A stretch of DNA of 64,000 nt from CAVQZA01 sp963718355 (GCA_963718355.1 CAVQZA010000005.1:174672-238671), one strand, 5' to 3'. Counted from the stretch's first letter, positions 8,795 through 17,792 are shown. Notes: a model not told the origin generated them from the sequence alone. Made by a program: numbers and translations.

Positions 8795-8826
8795 GCCCCG
8801 CGGGCCTACTCGTCCGCCCGCGGGCT
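8794..8826 (+). terminator. Possible hairpin terminator
   Basis: The arms AGCCCCGCGGGC and GCCCGCGGGCT can pair with one bulged C around a loop of ten bases, just after the stop of the preceding gene. There is no T-run, as is common in high-GC bacteria. A terminator role is inferred from position only. Confidence 0.35.
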
Positions 8827-8860
8827 GTTCGGCTAACCCGATTCACCGTGGGAGGACTCG

Positions 8861-9124
8861 ATGAACGCAGAGATCGCACAACCGTATGCAACACGACGCT
8901 CGGCGCGCGCCCGTGCTCTGCGGGTGCTCGGGCCGCTGACTGTCCTCGCGGGTGTCGTCTGGGCGATCGTGCAACCCTGGCGCGTCACGCTGCTCCACCC
9001 GATGGGACAGGGCTTCTACTGGCTCCTGATCGAGCCGCCGCTGATCGTGATCGCGGTTGGCGTCGGCTTCTGGCTCTTGGTCGGCAACGCGCTCCTGGAG
9101 GATCTCGATGCAGCCTCAGGCTGA
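8861..9124 (+). CDS. Small membrane protein upstream of CopCD
   Basis: An 87-residue protein with a strong ribosome binding site (GGGAGGA, four bases before ATG 8861). After a basic N-terminus (TRRSARARALR) there are two hydrophobic segments at about residues 21-39 and 52-77, separated by a short loop with Trp and His. It is not recognised as a known family. The 3' end overlaps the start of the next gene by 17 bases, and the SD of that gene lies inside this coding sequence, so the two are probably translated together. The run of genes ends in a CopC-CopD copper protein. Confidence 0.65.
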   Translation: MNAEIAQPYATRRSARARALRVLGPLTVLAGVVWAIVQPWRVTLLHPMGQGFYWLLIEPPLIVIAVGVGFWLLVGNALLEDLDAASG

Positions 9125-9692
9125 GATGGTGCACTGGCTGTTCGCCGGGGGGATTCTGCTGCTCGGGCTGGCCCTGCTGGCCGAGGCGATCGTCGGCGAG
9201 GAGGTGTGGCGCGTCAGGACGTGGCGCGTGTACCTCTTTCCGGGGCTCGTCTTCACGATCGGCCTGCTGCTCTGGCCGGTGATGGTGCTCTACACGAATT
9301 CGGCGATCCACACGCTCGCGCACGGGTCGTGGGCCGAGGTGATGATGCTCGCGGGGGCGGCCGAGCTCGGGCTCGCGCGCGGGAAGCTCAAGAGCCAGTA
9401 CTGGCGGCTGACGATGGCGCTCGCCCTGTTTGTCTCGGGCTCCGCGTTCCTGATCCACGAGGCGAACCCGTGGTTCTTCCAGCGCTCGGCCTTTCTCCAC
9501 CATCTGAACGGCTGGGTGCTGATCGCGGCGACTCCGATCGCGATCGGGCGCGCGATCCGACCGCGGTCAGTGGTGTTCGGCGGTGGCTTCGCGATCGTCT
9601 TCGTCGTGATCGCGGTGCTGCTCTTCTCCGACCGCGATCTCGCGCCGGTCTTCGGCCACCTCTCGCCACTCGCAGGAGCTCCGCACCGGTGA
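9108..9692 (+). CDS. Hypothetical polytopic membrane protein, His-rich, coupled to CopCD
   Basis: A 194-residue protein. ATG 9108 was chosen because GGAGG sits six bases upstream. About five to six membrane segments are visible (around residues 9-29, 40-62, 76-89, 101-117, 135-150 and 155-173). Histidines are placed at or near membrane edges (H9, H68, H72, H117, H131, H132), which would suit metal or haem binding, but no named family was recognised. The end overlaps the start of the CopC-CopD gene by four bases (GTGA), which supports a joint membrane function, perhaps in copper handling. That functional link is inference. Confidence 0.62.
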   Translation: MQPQAEMVHWLFAGGILLLGLALLAEAIVGEEVWRVRTWRVYLFPGLVFTIGLLLWPVMVLYTNSAIHTLAHGSWAEVMMLAGAAELGLARGKLKSQYWRLTMALALFVSGSAFLIHEANPWFFQRSAFLHHLNGWVLIAATPIAIGRAIRPRSVVFGGGFAIVFVVIAVLLFSDRDLAPVFGHLSPLAGAPHR

Positions 9693-10999
9693 GACGCGCA
9701 CTCGTCGCGGCGGTGCTCGGGGCGCTCGCTCTCCCGGGCGCTGCGTTCGGGCACGCGAGCCTGATCTCCGGCGTGCCGTCGTACGGCGAGCGGTTGGCCG
9801 TCTCGCCCGCAGCGATTCGGCTCCACTTCGACCAGGGCGTGAAGGCCTTCCCGCGGTCGATCCGAGTGCTGAGCGCCGACGGGACCGTTCTCTCCGGGCC
9901 GGCGCGAAACGGGGCGGATTCCCGCAACATGGTCGCGCGGCTCCGGCGCTTGCCGAAGGGCGGTTACACGATCCGCTGGTTCGCGCTCTCGAATGACGGC
10001 CACACCGTGTCCGGGGTCTACACCTTCGGCGTGCGAGTTTCGGCGCCGCCGATCCTCCAGGCGTACGGCTCGTCGGGGCCGACTCGCACCGAGGATGTGG
10101 TCCGTTGGGTCTACTTCCTCTCGCTGGCGCTGCTGATCGGCGGGCTGACGTTCCGGCTCGGGATCCTGCCGCGTGTCGTGCCGCCGGCCGCGGAGCGGCG
10201 CTCCTTCATCGTGATCGGGATCGGGGTCGTGCTCGTCCTCCAGGTGGGGATCGCTGCTTTTCTCTTACGAGCCGAGGATGCGCTGCAGTTGCCGTTCTCG
10301 AAGCTGCTCTACGGCGACCTGTCCCCGATCGCCAAGGGGACGCGCTTCGGGCTGGCCTTCATGGCGATGACCCTCGGCTATGCGGTCGTTGCGGCGCTCG
10401 TGTTCCTCGCCTGGCTCACCGATCGGATCCGGCTTCTGTGGCCGGCGCTCGTACTTGCGCTCGTATTCGAGTCCGGGCTCAGCCTGTCGGGGCACTCGGC
10501 GGTGGATGCGGGCGCCTCGTGGCTCTCGGAGCTCGCGGATTTCGTTCACCTCGCCGCTGCATCGATCTGGGTCGGCGGGTTGGTGATGCTCGCCGTCGTC
10601 GTCTGGCCGACGGCGAAGGCTCTGCGACGCGACGCGTTCCTGCGTTTTTCGCGGCTCGCCACGGTCTGCATCGCTGCGATCCTCGCGGCGGGGGTCTACC
10701 TCAGCATTCTGCGGCTGCCGCACGTCCACGACCTGTGGACGCAGAGCTACGGGCGGGTGCTGCTCGTGAAGCTGTCGCTCGTGGCGGTCGCACTGCTCTG
10801 GGGCGCCGTGCACCACTTCATCGCGAGGCCGGCGCTCGAGCGTGGCCAGGACAGCATGCTGCAGCGGCTCCCTCGGAGCCTGATCGGAGAAAGTCTCGTC
10901 GGGATCACGATCCTGTTGCTCGCCGCCGTGCTCGTGAACTCGAAGCCGCCACCGCAGCCCGTAAAGGCACCGGTACAGGCGGCTCGGGTTGGGCGCTGA
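9689..10999 (+). CDS. copCD: CopC-CopD fusion copper resistance/import protein
   Basis: A 436-residue protein with a Sec signal peptide (residues 1-21), a CopC domain (about 22-115) and a CopD membrane domain with about eight helices (125-420). Cleavage after AAFG would leave H22 as the N-terminal residue, the classical Cu(II) ligand of CopC, and the second part of the site is D103 and H105 in SNDGHTVSG. CopD histidines are seen in LSGHSAVD, ADFVHLAAASIWVGG and VHHFIARP. Such fusions bind periplasmic copper and probably move it across the membrane. GTG 9689 overlaps the upstream gene. A hairpin follows the stop. Confidence 0.88.
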   Translation: MRRALVAAVLGALALPGAAFGHASLISGVPSYGERLAVSPAAIRLHFDQGVKAFPRSIRVLSADGTVLSGPARNGADSRNMVARLRRLPKGGYTIRWFALSNDGHTVSGVYTFGVRVSAPPILQAYGSSGPTRTEDVVRWVYFLSLALLIGGLTFRLGILPRVVPPAAERRSFIVIGIGVVLVLQVGIAAFLLRAEDALQLPFSKLLYGDLSPIAKGTRFGLAFMAMTLGYAVVAALVFLAWLTDRIRLLWPALVLALVFESGLSLSGHSAVDAGASWLSELADFVHLAAASIWVGGLVMLAVVVWPTAKALRRDAFLRFSRLATVCIAAILAAGVYLSILRLPHVHDLWTQSYGRVLLVKLSLVAVALLWGAVHHFIARPALERGQDSMLQRLPRSLIGESLVGITILLLAAVLVNSKPPPQPVKAPVQAARVGR

Positions 11000-11023
11000 G
11001 GTCGGGGCAGGTCCCATCCCAAA

Positions 11024-11043
11024 CCCCCGCCCACCCACGGGGG
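11024..11043 (+). terminator. Possible hairpin terminator after copCD
   Basis: CCCCCG and CGGGGG form a six-pair stem around an eight-base C/A loop, 24 bases after the copCD stop. No T-run follows. The rest of the gap to 11151 holds no clear promoter that I can read. Confidence 0.35.
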
Positions 11044-11151
11044 AAGTGACTGTAGCGAGGCGGGGCGCGCGTGTCTGTGACGGGTTTGTGCCAATTCGCG
11101 CCTCGCGGGTCGGTGCGCAGCCGGGTGCGCCTGCCAGCTAGCGTACGCCCG

Positions 11152-12177
11152 ATGCTTTACGCGATCTCCGGCGGCGCGGGATTCCTCGGCTTGCATCTCG
11201 CGAGGCGGCTCCTCGCCGACGGCCACAACGTCCGCACGCTCGACGTGGCGCCGCTGGACGACGCCGAGCTCGAGAGCTCCGTCGACGAGCTTCGCGGCGA
11301 TATCCGCGATATCGACGCCGTGCGCAGGCTCGTCACCGGCGCCGACGTCGTCGTGCATGCCGCCGCGGCGCTGCCGATCCAGGCCTCGCGCGCACAGATC
11401 CGCTCGGTCAACGTCGGTGGCACCGAGAACGTCCTCGTCGCCGCCAAGCAGGCGGGCGTCGGTCGCGCGCTGCTGATCTCGTCGACCGCGGTCTACGGCG
11501 TGCCGGAAAAGCACCCGATCGAAGAGACCGACCCGCTCGTGGGCGTCGGCCACTACGGCGAGTCGAAGATCGATGCCGAGGCGCTGTTCCGTGTCGCCGC
11601 CGTCGAGTCGACGATCATCCGGCCGAAGACCTTCATCGGCCCCGAGCGTCTCGGCGTGTTCGAGATCCTGTTCGACTGGATCCGCGAGGGCCGCCGCGTC
11701 CCGATCCTCGGCAACGGCTCGAACCGGTACCAGCTGCTCGCGGTCGAGGACCTCGTCGACGCGATCGTGCGCGCCTCGGCATCGCCGGCAGCCGCGGGGG
11801 AGACGTTCAACGTTGGTGCCAAGCAGTTCGGCACCGTTCGCTCCGACCTCCAGGCGTTGATCACTCACGCCGGCTCGGGTGCGAGGCTGCGTCCCGTGCC
11901 GCACAAGCCGGCCGAGGTCGTCCTACGCGGGCTCGAGCTCGCGCACCTCTCGCCGCTCGCCGAATGGCACTACAAGACGGCGTATCGGGACTCCTTCGTG
12001 GACGTGTCCAAAGCAGAGCAGCTGCTCGGCTGGAGCCCGCGCCTTTCCAACGAGCAGGCGCTGATCGAGACGTACGACTGGTACCTCGCCAATCGGGGCA
12101 CGCAGGGTGCCGCGGGCGTCACGCATCGTGTGCCGTGGAACCAGCAGGCGCTCGGGCTCCTCAAGAAGATCAGCTGA
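11152..12177 (+). CDS. NAD-dependent epimerase/dehydratase (extended SDR)
   Basis: A 341-residue extended short-chain dehydrogenase. The Rossmann motif is GGAGFLG at residues 7-13 and the catalytic pair is in HYGESKID (YxxxK), with the upstream Ser in LISSTAVYG. Substrate is unknown; relatives act on nucleotide sugars or steroid-like molecules. I chose ATG 11152 because translation then starts four residues before the nucleotide-binding strand; an earlier in-frame start at 11071 would add a non-conserved leader. The stop TGA shares a base with the ATG of the next gene (TGATG), so it heads a coupled set with the cyclodeaminase, citrate synthase and aminotransferase-fold genes. Confidence 0.82.
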   Translation: MLYAISGGAGFLGLHLARRLLADGHNVRTLDVAPLDDAELESSVDELRGDIRDIDAVRRLVTGADVVVHAAAALPIQASRAQIRSVNVGGTENVLVAAKQAGVGRALLISSTAVYGVPEKHPIEETDPLVGVGHYGESKIDAEALFRVAAVESTIIRPKTFIGPERLGVFEILFDWIREGRRVPILGNGSNRYQLLAVEDLVDAIVRASASPAAAGETFNVGAKQFGTVRSDLQALITHAGSGARLRPVPHKPAEVVLRGLELAHLSPLAEWHYKTAYRDSFVDVSKAEQLLGWSPRLSNEQALIETYDWYLANRGTQGAAGVTHRVPWNQQALGLLKKIS

Positions 12178-13127
12178 TGCTCGTACTGACGCGCAGCGAG
12201 GTCGAGGAGGTACTCGATCTCGACGCACTCGTCGACGCCGTCGCTGCGGCTCAGGCCGACCTCTCTGCGGGGCTCGCCTCGATGCCGACGCGGATCGCGG
12301 CGCTCGTGGCAGAGCATGAAGGCCTGCTCGGCGTGATGCCCGCCTATCTGCCGTCGGCGGGTCTCGCGTGCAAGCTCGTGACTCTGTTCCCGCGAAACCG
12401 CGACCGGCACACCCATCAGGCCGCGATCATGGTCTTCGATCCGGCGAACGGCAGTCCAATCGCGCTGATGGACGGGACATACATCACCGCGACGCGCACC
12501 GCGGCTGCGTCGGCCCTCGCCACTCGTCTCCTCGCGCGGGAGGACGCGACCATCCTCGCCGTGCTGGGAAGCGGCGTTCAGGCCCACTCGCACGCGCGTG
12601 CGCTCGCGCGCGTACGCGACTTCACCGAGGTGCGCGTCGCGGCCCGTGATTCGCAGAAGGCCGAGGCGCTGGCCGCGAAGCTAGGCGGCCGAGCGGTTGG
12701 CTCGTGGCAGGAGGCGCTCGACGGCGCCGACGTCGTCGCCGCCACGACACATGCCGCCGAGCCCGTGGTTCGGCGCGAGTGGCTCTCGCCCGGTGTCCAC
12801 GTCAACTCGGTCGGGCTCAACCAGAGCGGGCGCGAGGTGGACGAGGCGACCGTCGCGGACGCGCTGCTCGTCGTCGAATCTCGCGCCTCGACGCTCGCAC
12901 CGCCGCCCGCCGGCGCACCCGAGCTCGTCGGCGTCTCGCCTGAGCACGTCCACGCCGAGCTCGGCGAGCTCGTGCGCCGCGAGAAGCCTGGGCGCACGAG
13001 CGACGACCAGATCACGCTCTACAAGTCCGTCGGCGTCGCGGTGCAGGACGTCGCGGCCGCCGCGCTCGTGCTCGCCGCCGCTCGCGCGATGGGCGTCGGC
13101 ACCGAGATCGACCTGGAGGGGCAATGA
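12177..13127 (+). CDS. Ornithine cyclodeaminase / mu-crystallin family protein
   Basis: A 316-residue NAD(P)-binding protein. The family fold is shown by PTRIAALVAEHEGLLGVMPAY, CKLVTLFPRNRDR, the DGTYITATRTAAASALA segment and the dinucleotide-binding LGSGVQAHSHARAL. Family members are ornithine cyclodeaminases, alanine dehydrogenases, ketimine reductases or thiomorpholine-carboxylate dehydrogenases, and sequence alone does not separate these. The start shares one base with the upstream stop, and the end overlaps the citrate synthase ATG by four bases. The neighbourhood gives no amino-acid pathway context beyond the kynureninase-like gene 1 kb downstream. Confidence 0.85.
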   Translation: MLVLTRSEVEEVLDLDALVDAVAAAQADLSAGLASMPTRIAALVAEHEGLLGVMPAYLPSAGLACKLVTLFPRNRDRHTHQAAIMVFDPANGSPIALMDGTYITATRTAAASALATRLLAREDATILAVLGSGVQAHSHARALARVRDFTEVRVAARDSQKAEALAAKLGGRAVGSWQEALDGADVVAATTHAAEPVVRREWLSPGVHVNSVGLNQSGREVDEATVADALLVVESRASTLAPPPAGAPELVGVSPEHVHAELGELVRREKPGRTSDDQITLYKSVGVAVQDVAAAALVLAAARAMGVGTEIDLEGQ

Positions 13128-14207
13128 ACGAGGTGAAGGAGGGACTCGAGGGCGTCGTCGCCTTTCGCACGCGGATCGCCGAGCCCGATCGCGAGGGCGG
13201 TGCGCTCCGCTACCGCGGCGTGGACATCGAGGAGCTCGTCGGCCACGTGCCCTTCGAGCAGGTCTGGGGCTTGCTCGTCGACGAGTCGCTCGAACCGGGG
13301 CTGCCTCCGGCGGAAACCGTACGCCGCAAAGGACCTGACCGGGGACGCGCCGGCCGACCTGCAGGCGGTGACCGCGGCTCTCGGCGGCGAATGGCAGCTC
13401 GGCAAGCTGATCGACATCACGGACGCCGAGGCGGCCGAGGATCTGCGTCGCCTTTCGGCGACGATGATCTCGGTGGTCGCCCAGTCGGCCCGCCGCGCGG
13501 ACGGTCACGCCGAACCGGTCGACCACGCCACGATCGACGCGGGCCGATCCACGGCCGAGCGGTTCCTGCTGGAGTGGCGCGGTGAGGCGGATCCGAAGCA
13601 CGTCGGTGCGATCGAGACGTACTGGATCTGCACCGCCGAGCATGGGCTGAACGCGTCGACGTTCACTGCCCGGGTGGTCGCCTCGACCGGCGCCGACTGT
13701 GCGGCGTCGCTCTCCTCGGCGGTCGGTGCGCTGTCCGGCCCGCTGCACGGTGGAGCGCCGGCGCGTGTCCTGCCGATGCTCGATGCTGTCGCCGAGGCCG
13801 GCGACGCGGAGGCCTGGGTCAAAGACGCTCTCGACCGGCACGAGCGGATCATGGGCTTCGGCCATCGCATCTATCGTGCCGAAGACCCGCGTGCGCGACT
13901 GCTGCGCCGGACGGCGAAGGAGCTCGGCGCACCCCGGTTCGAGGTCGCCGAGGCGCTCGAGCAGGCTGCGCTCGCCGAGCTGCACGCGCGGCGGCCGGAT
14001 CGTGTGCTCGCCACGAACGTCGAGTTCTGGTCGGCGGTCGTGCTCGACGTCGCCGACGTGCCGCCGCAGCTCGCGCCCGCGATGTTCGGCTGCTCGCGGA
14101 CGGCGGGCTGGTCGGCGCACATCCTCGAGCAAAAGCAGCTCGGCCGGCTCGTGCGTCCCGGCGCCGAGTACGTTGGCCCCGGCCCGCGGCCGCTCAGCGA
14201 GCTTTAG
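13124..14207 (+). CDS. citA: Citrate synthase 2 (CitA-type), one apparent frameshift
   Basis: A citrate synthase of about 360 residues, read in two frames. Frame one runs from ATG 13124 through ALRYRGVDIEELVG to LPPAE; frame two continues as PYAAKDLTGDAPADLQAV to the stop at 14207. Removing one A of the AAA at 13314-13316 restores one protein, so an extra base is likely. Catalytic regions are intact: GPLHGGAPARV, GFGHRIYRAEDPRAR and NVEFWSAVVLDVADVP. The Glu in NVEFW, where most citrate synthases have NVDF, matches what I recall of the mycobacterial CitA group. ATG overlaps the upstream stop. The enzyme condenses oxaloacetate and acetyl-CoA (or propionyl-CoA). Confidence 0.85.
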
Positions 14208-14213
14208 CGAGCC

Positions 14214-15368
14214 ATGCCCGATCTCGCCTCCTATCGCGACCGTTTCCCCATCCTGGCGGACACGACGTACCTGATCAACCATTCGCTCGGCGCGATGCCC
14301 GCCGCGGCCGAAGAACGGCTCGCCGAGTACGCGCGGACGTGGAGGACGCGGGGCGTGCGGGCCTGGGGCGAGGGCTGGTGGACGATGCCTATGGTCGTCG
14401 GTGACCAGCTCGGGCGCATCGTCGGCGCGCCGCCCGGTTCGACGGTGATGCACCAGAACGTCGCGGTCGCTGAGGCGATCGTCCGCTCGTGCTTCACGCC
14501 CGAAGGCGGACGCAATCGCGTCGTCTGCGAGGAGGCGAACTTCCCGTCGGTGCGGTACCTGTGGCAGGCGCAGAAGGATCTCGAGGTGGTCGTCGTGGCG
14601 GAGGGCGAGTCGCTCGTCGACGCGATCGACGAGCGCACCCTCTTTGTCCCGATCAGCCATGTCCTGTTCAAGACAGCGGAGATCCAGGACGTCGAGCCGA
14701 TCGTGCGGCGCGCCCACGAGGTGGGCGCGGTCGTGATCCTCGATGCGTACCAGTCGGCTGGGATCGTGCCGCTCGATGTCACGGCGCTCGATGTCGATTT
14801 CGCGGTCGGCGGGTCGGTGAAATGGCTGTGCGGCGGGCCCGGAAACGGGTGGCTCTACGTCCGACCCGATCTGTCCGAGCGGCTCGAGCCTGCGTATACG
14901 GGGTGGCAGGCGCACGAGGCGCCGTTCGGCTTCGAGCCGGAGATGCGGTACGCGGCCGGCGCTGCACGGTTCCTGACCGGGACTCCGAACGTGCCGGCGC
15001 TGTTTGCCGCGACTCCTGGTTACGACCTGATCGAGGAGATCGGTGTGGCGCGGATTCGCGAGAACTCGCTTCGCCAGACGGATCTCCTGATTCGGCTCAT
15101 CGACGCAACGGGATTCGAGGTCCGCTCTCCTCGCGAGGCGGCACGACGCGGGGGCACCGTCACCGTGCATGTCCCCGACTTCGAGGCGGTGCACCGGGAG
15201 CTCGGCGAGCGGCAGATCGTCTGCGATTTCCGGCCCGGGGCCGGGATTCGGCTCGGCCCGCACTACTTCAATACGGATGCCGAGCTCGAGGACGTAATCG
15301 CTCAGATCGGCGAGATCATCGAGACCGGCGCGCACGAGCGGTGGCTGGGCGCAGCCGCGCGTTTCTGA
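14214..15368 (+). CDS. Kynureninase-like / class V aminotransferase-fold PLP enzyme
   Basis: A 384-residue fold-type I PLP enzyme. The Schiff-base lysine is K203 in GGSVKWLCGGPG and the pyridine-N-binding Asp is in LDAYQSAG. PNVPALFAATPGYDLIEEIG and the Gly-rich GPGNGWLYVRP resemble kynureninase and related hydrolases. Substrate is not certain: no other tryptophan-to-anthranilate gene is nearby, so a role as kynureninase or as a desulfurase-like enzyme stays open. Six bases separate it from the citrate synthase, so it is probably the last gene of that operon. Confidence 0.75.
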   Translation: MPDLASYRDRFPILADTTYLINHSLGAMPAAAEERLAEYARTWRTRGVRAWGEGWWTMPMVVGDQLGRIVGAPPGSTVMHQNVAVAEAIVRSCFTPEGGRNRVVCEEANFPSVRYLWQAQKDLEVVVVAEGESLVDAIDERTLFVPISHVLFKTAEIQDVEPIVRRAHEVGAVVILDAYQSAGIVPLDVTALDVDFAVGGSVKWLCGGPGNGWLYVRPDLSERLEPAYTGWQAHEAPFGFEPEMRYAAGAARFLTGTPNVPALFAATPGYDLIEEIGVARIRENSLRQTDLLIRLIDATGFEVRSPREAARRGGTVTVHVPDFEAVHRELGERQIVCDFRPGAGIRLGPHYFNTDAELEDVIAQIGEIIETGAHERWLGAAARF

Positions 15369-15470
15369 GTCGTCACGGTTTCGTCACAGACGCGTGCGCT
15401 TTTTCGCGATAGCGTCGGACTCGGTTAGGCGGGCGGGGTCGGGTCCCGAAATCTCCCGCGCGTGAACTAG

Positions 15471-16238
15471 TTAGGGCGCCCGGCGTAACTCGTCGAGCAG
15501 CGCGTCGACGGGAACATCCGCGTCGTCTCGATGAGCGGCCCAGCGGTCGAGCAGCGCTGCGGCGCCGCGGGCGATTCCGTCGTCCAGCCCGAGCGCTGCG
15601 TGGGTGTCGCCGATCTCGTGCATCTCGCCCGACCATCGCCACGCCCGTGCGGCGGTGACGCCGACCCGGTTGCGCACGACGCCCTCCTCGGCAAGTACCT
15701 CTTCGAGGCCGTAGGCGCGCGCCACGACGAATGCCTGGGCCTCGAGCACGGCTCCGATCTTGTTCCAGCCGGCGAACGCCATCTTCAATGCCGACGCCGC
15801 GCCGACTCCGCCAGGGAGCTGCGTCGGCACCACCGGTTCGCCGAACAGCCCGCTCATCAGGGCGACCTCTTCGGGATCGCCCGACAGGAAGAGGTGGATA
15901 CCGTCCTTCGCCGTGATCGAGCCGTCGACGGCGCGCCCGAACCGTGCGGCGATCCGCTCGGCCCGCATCGGGGAGACGGCGTTCGCATCGACATAGAGCC
16001 CGGCAAACCCGTGCGCTGCAACCTCGTCTGCGACCTCCTCTGCGACACCCGGAGGACAGATGCTCAGCACGACGTCGCTTAGGGCGACAAGCTCCGCGAG
16101 CGTGCCCGCATCTTCGAAGCCGGCGGCTCTGGCGATCGTCGCCGCACTACGGCCCTCGCTCGCCCACAGCACCTCGCCGCGGATCGCCGCGCCGACCGCG
16201 GCCCCCATCTCGCCTGGAAAGAGCAGCCCGACTCGCAT
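15471..16238 (-). CDS. NAD(P)-dependent oxidoreductase, 6-phosphogluconate/hydroxyisobutyrate dehydrogenase-like
   Basis: A 255-residue protein with an N-terminal Rossmann fold (MRVGLLFPGEMGAAVG, a GxxGxxx variant) and an all-helical C-terminal half that looks like the DUF1932 domain (GASALKMAFAGWNKIGAVLEAQAF, with the conserved Lys of the beta-hydroxyacid dehydrogenase superfamily). Substrate unknown. It converges with the kynureninase-like gene over a 102-base gap in which I see no strong hairpin, and diverges from the next gene over 77 bases. Confidence 0.75.
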   Translation of the reverse strand: MRVGLLFPGEMGAAVGAAIRGEVLWASEGRSAATIARAAGFEDAGTLAELVALSDVVLSICPPGVAEEVADEVAAHGFAGLYVDANAVSPMRAERIAARFGRAVDGSITAKDGIHLFLSGDPEEVALMSGLFGEPVVPTQLPGGVGAASALKMAFAGWNKIGAVLEAQAFVVARAYGLEEVLAEEGVVRNRVGVTAARAWRWSGEMHEIGDTHAALGLDDGIARGAAALLDRWAAHRDDADVPVDALLDELRRAP

Positions 16239-16315
16239 CCGCGCCGACTGTACTCCGAGAACGTGGCCGAACGAGCGTCTTGTGCGGAGCGGAGCGTATT
16301 TCTAGCCTCGAGAAC

Positions 16316-16783
16316 GTGCAGCGACACCTTCCTCTCGCTCTCGCAATCGTTGCGTTTGCGCTGCTCATCCTCGTGTTGCTCCCGCGCCACAGCGGCCGCA
16401 CCGTCGTCCGTGCCAACCCCGTGCTCACGCCCGGCGCTCTCAACCCGGACGTGACGCAGGCCACGATCGGCTCCACGATCTGCGTCCGCGGCTGGACGAA
16501 GACCGTGCGCCCGCCGTCGAGCTACACACATGCGCTCGAGCTTCGCCAGCTGCCCGGATACGGCGAGAGCGGCCCGACGATCAACTTCCAGGAGGATCAC
16601 TTCATCAGTCTCGAGCTCGGCGGTGCGCCCACCGACCCGCGCAACCTCTGGCCCGAGCCGCAGCCGCGCGCGGGTGAGGTCGACAAGATCGAGAACCAGC
16701 TCAACCAGGAGGTCTGCTCGGGGAAGATCTCGCTCGCCGAGGGGCAGAAGCGCGAGGCGACCCTCAAGTATCGCGACGGCTAG
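16316..16783 (+). CDS. Exported protein with an HNH-like EDH...NLW segment
   Basis: A 155-residue protein starting at GTG 16316. A hydrophobic N-terminal segment (LALAIVAFALLILVLLP, about residues 5-22) is a signal peptide or anchor. The rest is soluble: CVRGWTKTVRPPSSYT is followed by FQEDHFISLELGGAP and DPRNLWPEPQP. Small exported actinobacterial proteins with this EDH and NLWPEP pattern are common, and the arrangement resembles an HNH nuclease core, but I cannot assign activity. Two cysteines could form a disulfide outside the cell. It converges with and overlaps the end of the DUF72 gene by four bases. Confidence 0.65.
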   Translation: MQRHLPLALAIVAFALLILVLLPRHSGRTVVRANPVLTPGALNPDVTQATIGSTICVRGWTKTVRPPSSYTHALELRQLPGYGESGPTINFQEDHFISLELGGAPTDPRNLWPEPQPRAGEVDKIENQLNQEVCSGKISLAEGQKREATLKYRDG

Positions 16784-17391
16784 AGCAGCTCCAGGAGCCG
16801 CTCCGCGTACGCCGGCGCGGTCGGCGCATCTTCATGGCGGAAGAAGACCCAGCTCTCCGGCCCGCCGCGCAGCCGACCCGCGAGCTCCACGATCGCCTCG
16901 TCGGTGTACGGCGGCTCGCGCAGCCGCACATATCGGAACGCCGACTCGCGTTCGAAGTCATTCACGACGGCGACCTCGCGTGGCACCTCGACGCCGGCCC
17001 ACGACGCATGGACGAAGTCGAGCGCGAGCCGCACGGCCGGCGAAACGGAGCCGAGCAGCAGCGCGAGCAGCCCCTCGTCGCGCTGCTGCTGGATCTGCAC
17101 ACGGATCGGACCGAGCGCGCCCACGAGCAGCGAGACGCGCTCCACGAACGGCGCGACTCGCTCGACGCTGTACAGCGGCAGCTTCGGCGCGAACGTGAAT
17201 CCCGCCGGCACCTGCTCGGCCCAGCGGCGGAACTGGTCCTCGGCCGGCAGCCGGTATCCCGTCGTGTTGAGCTCGACTGTGTCGAACCGCGACGCGTAGA
17301 ACGAGAGGAACGAATCGGGCTTCGACGCCGCCGGATAGAAGGGGCCACGCCAGGTCGGATACGACCAGCCGGACGTGCCGACGTGGATCAA
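16780..17391 (-). CDS. DUF72 family protein
   Basis: A 203-residue TIM-barrel-like protein of the DUF72/YecE family. The N-terminus IHVGTSGWSYPTWRGPFYP is the family signature and is followed by FDTVELNTTGYRLP and FTFAPKLPLYS. Function is unknown. The start is a TTG at 17391, one base after the stop of the upstream glyoxalase-fold gene on the same strand, so the two are probably co-transcribed. At about 200 residues it is shorter than the 240-250 common in the family, mostly at the C-terminus. Confidence 0.85.
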   Translation of the reverse strand: MIHVGTSGWSYPTWRGPFYPAASKPDSFLSFYASRFDTVELNTTGYRLPAEDQFRRWAEQVPAGFTFAPKLPLYSVERVAPFVERVSLLVGALGPIRVQIQQQRDEGLLALLLGSVSPAVRLALDFVHASWAGVEVPREVAVVNDFERESAFRYVRLREPPYTDEAIVELAGRLRGGPESWVFFRHEDAPTAPAYAERLLELL

Positions 17392-17392
17392 C

Positions 17393-17764
17393 TCAGAGCG
17401 CGCGGAAGAGGTCGACCGCGTTGCCGTCGGGGTCGAACACCTGCGCGTACCGTTGGCCCCAGAATGCGTCCCACGGCGCGGCCTTGCTTTCGAACCCCGC
17501 CTCGACGAGCCGCGCGTGAACCGCGTCCACGTCGCACTCGAAGGCGAGCGACATCCGGTGCCCGCTCGGCGGCGACCAGCCGGGATCGATCTGACGGATC
17601 AACTCGACCGTGTCCCACATCAGCCGCAGTCCATCGGGCAGCGTGATCTCGAAGTGATCCTCGCCCGCGGGCGGCTCCGGGACGTCGAGGCCGAGCACTC
17701 GGTAGAACCGTGCCGACTCCGGGACGTTGCTCGAGACTATTCCGATCGCCGCCAGCTGCGCCAT
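17393..17764 (-). CDS. Glyoxalase/VOC-fold protein
   Basis: A 123-residue vicinal-oxygen-chelate fold protein with paired beta-alpha-beta-beta-beta units (start MAQLAAIGIVSSNVPESARFY; end FDPDGNAVDLFRAL). The FDPDGNxxxL ending is typical of VOC dioxygenase or antibiotic-resistance homologues; the metal ligands are not conserved clearly enough to predict an activity. It diverges from thyX across 28 bases and is followed directly by the DUF72 gene. Confidence 0.8.
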   Translation of the reverse strand: MAQLAAIGIVSSNVPESARFYRVLGLDVPEPPAGEDHFEITLPDGLRLMWDTVELIRQIDPGWSPPSGHRMSLAFECDVDAVHARLVEAGFESKAAPWDAFWGQRYAQVFDPDGNAVDLFRAL

Positions 17765-17792
17765 CCTGGAGGCACGCTAGCATCGAGGCCCG

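Noticed and set aside
12681..15335. An 884-codon open frame on the minus strand opposite citA and the PLP enzyme gene
   Set aside because: It is antisense to clearly conserved proteins, is rich in Arg, Asp and Gly typical of high-GC shadow frames, and shows no family motif.
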